Shown piece by piece: positions 23,146 to 23,476 of a stretch of 23,476 bases of DNA. This DNA comes from a virus. How positions within the stretch are numbered: position 1 is the first letter of the stretch; every line of letters starts with the position of its first letter. Below the pieces are notes generated by a model. The model made no database searches and was not told the origin of the DNA. It was given only the letters and a program-made list of their open reading frames with translations. The stretch is from IMG/VR virus record IMGVR_UViG_3300042890_001101, positions 1 to 23,476 of that record. One strand, 5' to 3'. The translations under genes and the position numbers were made by a program.

Positions 23146-23428
23146 TATCTGCTCTGTTTATATTAATACTTACCTGTTGTATTCTATGGTCTATCTCTCC
23201 ACTAATCTCCATTGATGATTTCTTTGGCACAATATACTCTAGCAATTTTAAATAAAGCTTTGCTGCTTCTGTTGGATTGTCCTTTCTTATCTTATCAAAG
23301 TCCTCCATTATATTATCTAATCCTCTATTTGCCAATCTAGCAATAGTTAATTTTGCCTGTTCGGTGCTTCTATTCAAAGAACCTGGCTTTCTTCCACCTA
23401 ATTTATTTCCTACTTCAAACTTTCCCAT
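23129..23428 (-). CDS. Terminase small subunit-like protein
   Basis: A 99-residue basic protein upstream of the large terminase and overlapping it by 17 nt, the usual place of the small subunit that recognises DNA for packaging. The N-terminus has the GGRKPGSLNRSTEQAK motif (11-26), found in phage small terminase and DUF5681-like proteins. A helical middle (LANRGLDNIMEDFDKIRKDN, 32-51) and KLYLKLLEYIVPKKSSMEIS (62-81) follow. It is short for a small terminase, and no clear helix-turn-helix is visible. The start ATG at 23428 lies 38 nt behind a truncated T-rich box at the window edge. It could instead be a packaging accessory protein. Confidence 0.75.
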   Translation of the reverse strand: MGKFEVGNKLGGRKPGSLNRSTEQAKLTIARLANRGLDNIMEDFDKIRKDNPTEAAKLYLKLLEYIVPKKSSMEISGEIDHRIQQVSININRADSEHRD

Positions 23429-23465
23429 AATTGTTTTTTGCCCGTTATTTATTCGGATTTCTATA

Positions 23466-23476
23466 TATTAAAAACA
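23466..23476 (-). promoter_or_regulatory. Promoter-like second box, cut by the window edge
   Basis: The minus strand starts with TGTTTTTAATATATAG, which matches the second box of the elements at 21015, 16134 and 13601. The first box, expected about 13 nt further, lies outside the window. The site is 38 nt before the small terminase ATG. Confidence 0.35.

Overview
This AT-rich window is the packaging and virion-structure module of a tailed double-stranded DNA phage. Every supported gene lies on the minus strand, so the module reads from right (23476) to left (1). The host is probably a member of the Bacteroidota, likely a flavobacterium. That rests on the AT content, on starts that follow A-rich or T-rich leaders instead of Shine-Dalgarno sequences, and on capsid, tail-hub and fibre proteins of types I associate with Bacteroidota phages. 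A tail tube, tape measure and tail terminator with no recognisable sheath suggest a siphovirus. No replication, lysis, integration, tRNA or CRISPR element was recognised. Both ends cut through the phage genome.

Layout in transcription order: (1) small and large terminase, a small coiled-coil protein and a probable tail-assembly chaperone pair joined by a -1 frameshift on a T9 run (23428-21045). (2) A small Cys-rich protein, a 1129-residue fibre and a beta-propeller-like protein (21001-16177). (3) Acidic scaffold-like protein and major capsid protein, ended by a terminator hairpin, then the tail tube gene with its own terminator (16116-13641). (4) A 123-residue beta-rich protein, portal, head-tail adaptor, tail terminator with an extra C-terminal domain, second fibre, LamG-like lectin, HK97-gp10-like protein, a tail protein and two tail-hub proteins (13586-3522). 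(5) A 52-codon small gene and the tape measure protein (3482-1585). (6) An XkdF/S78-type prohead protease with an extra C-terminal domain, a 107-residue protein and the start of another gene (1553-1).

Three observations stand out. First, a bipartite promoter-like element on the minus strand, ATAACTAT, exactly 13 nt, then ATTGTTTTTA, precedes the genes starting at 21001, 16116 and 13586. Weaker or truncated forms precede the genes at 1553, 3482 and 23428. These sites fit the proposed transcription units, and one sits directly behind a terminator. Second, a two-gene adhesion cassette occurs twice: a fibre with a shared C-terminal domain, followed at once by a putative receptor-binding protein whose N-terminus carries an FAPIA tag. 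The cargo is a propeller in one copy and a LamG-like lectin in the other. Third, two long T runs lie at frame-sensitive positions, one in the tail chaperone gene and one at the domain boundary of the tail terminator. The gene order is also unusual: chaperone and fibre cassette come before the capsid genes, the portal comes after capsid and tail tube, and the protease lies beyond the tape measure.
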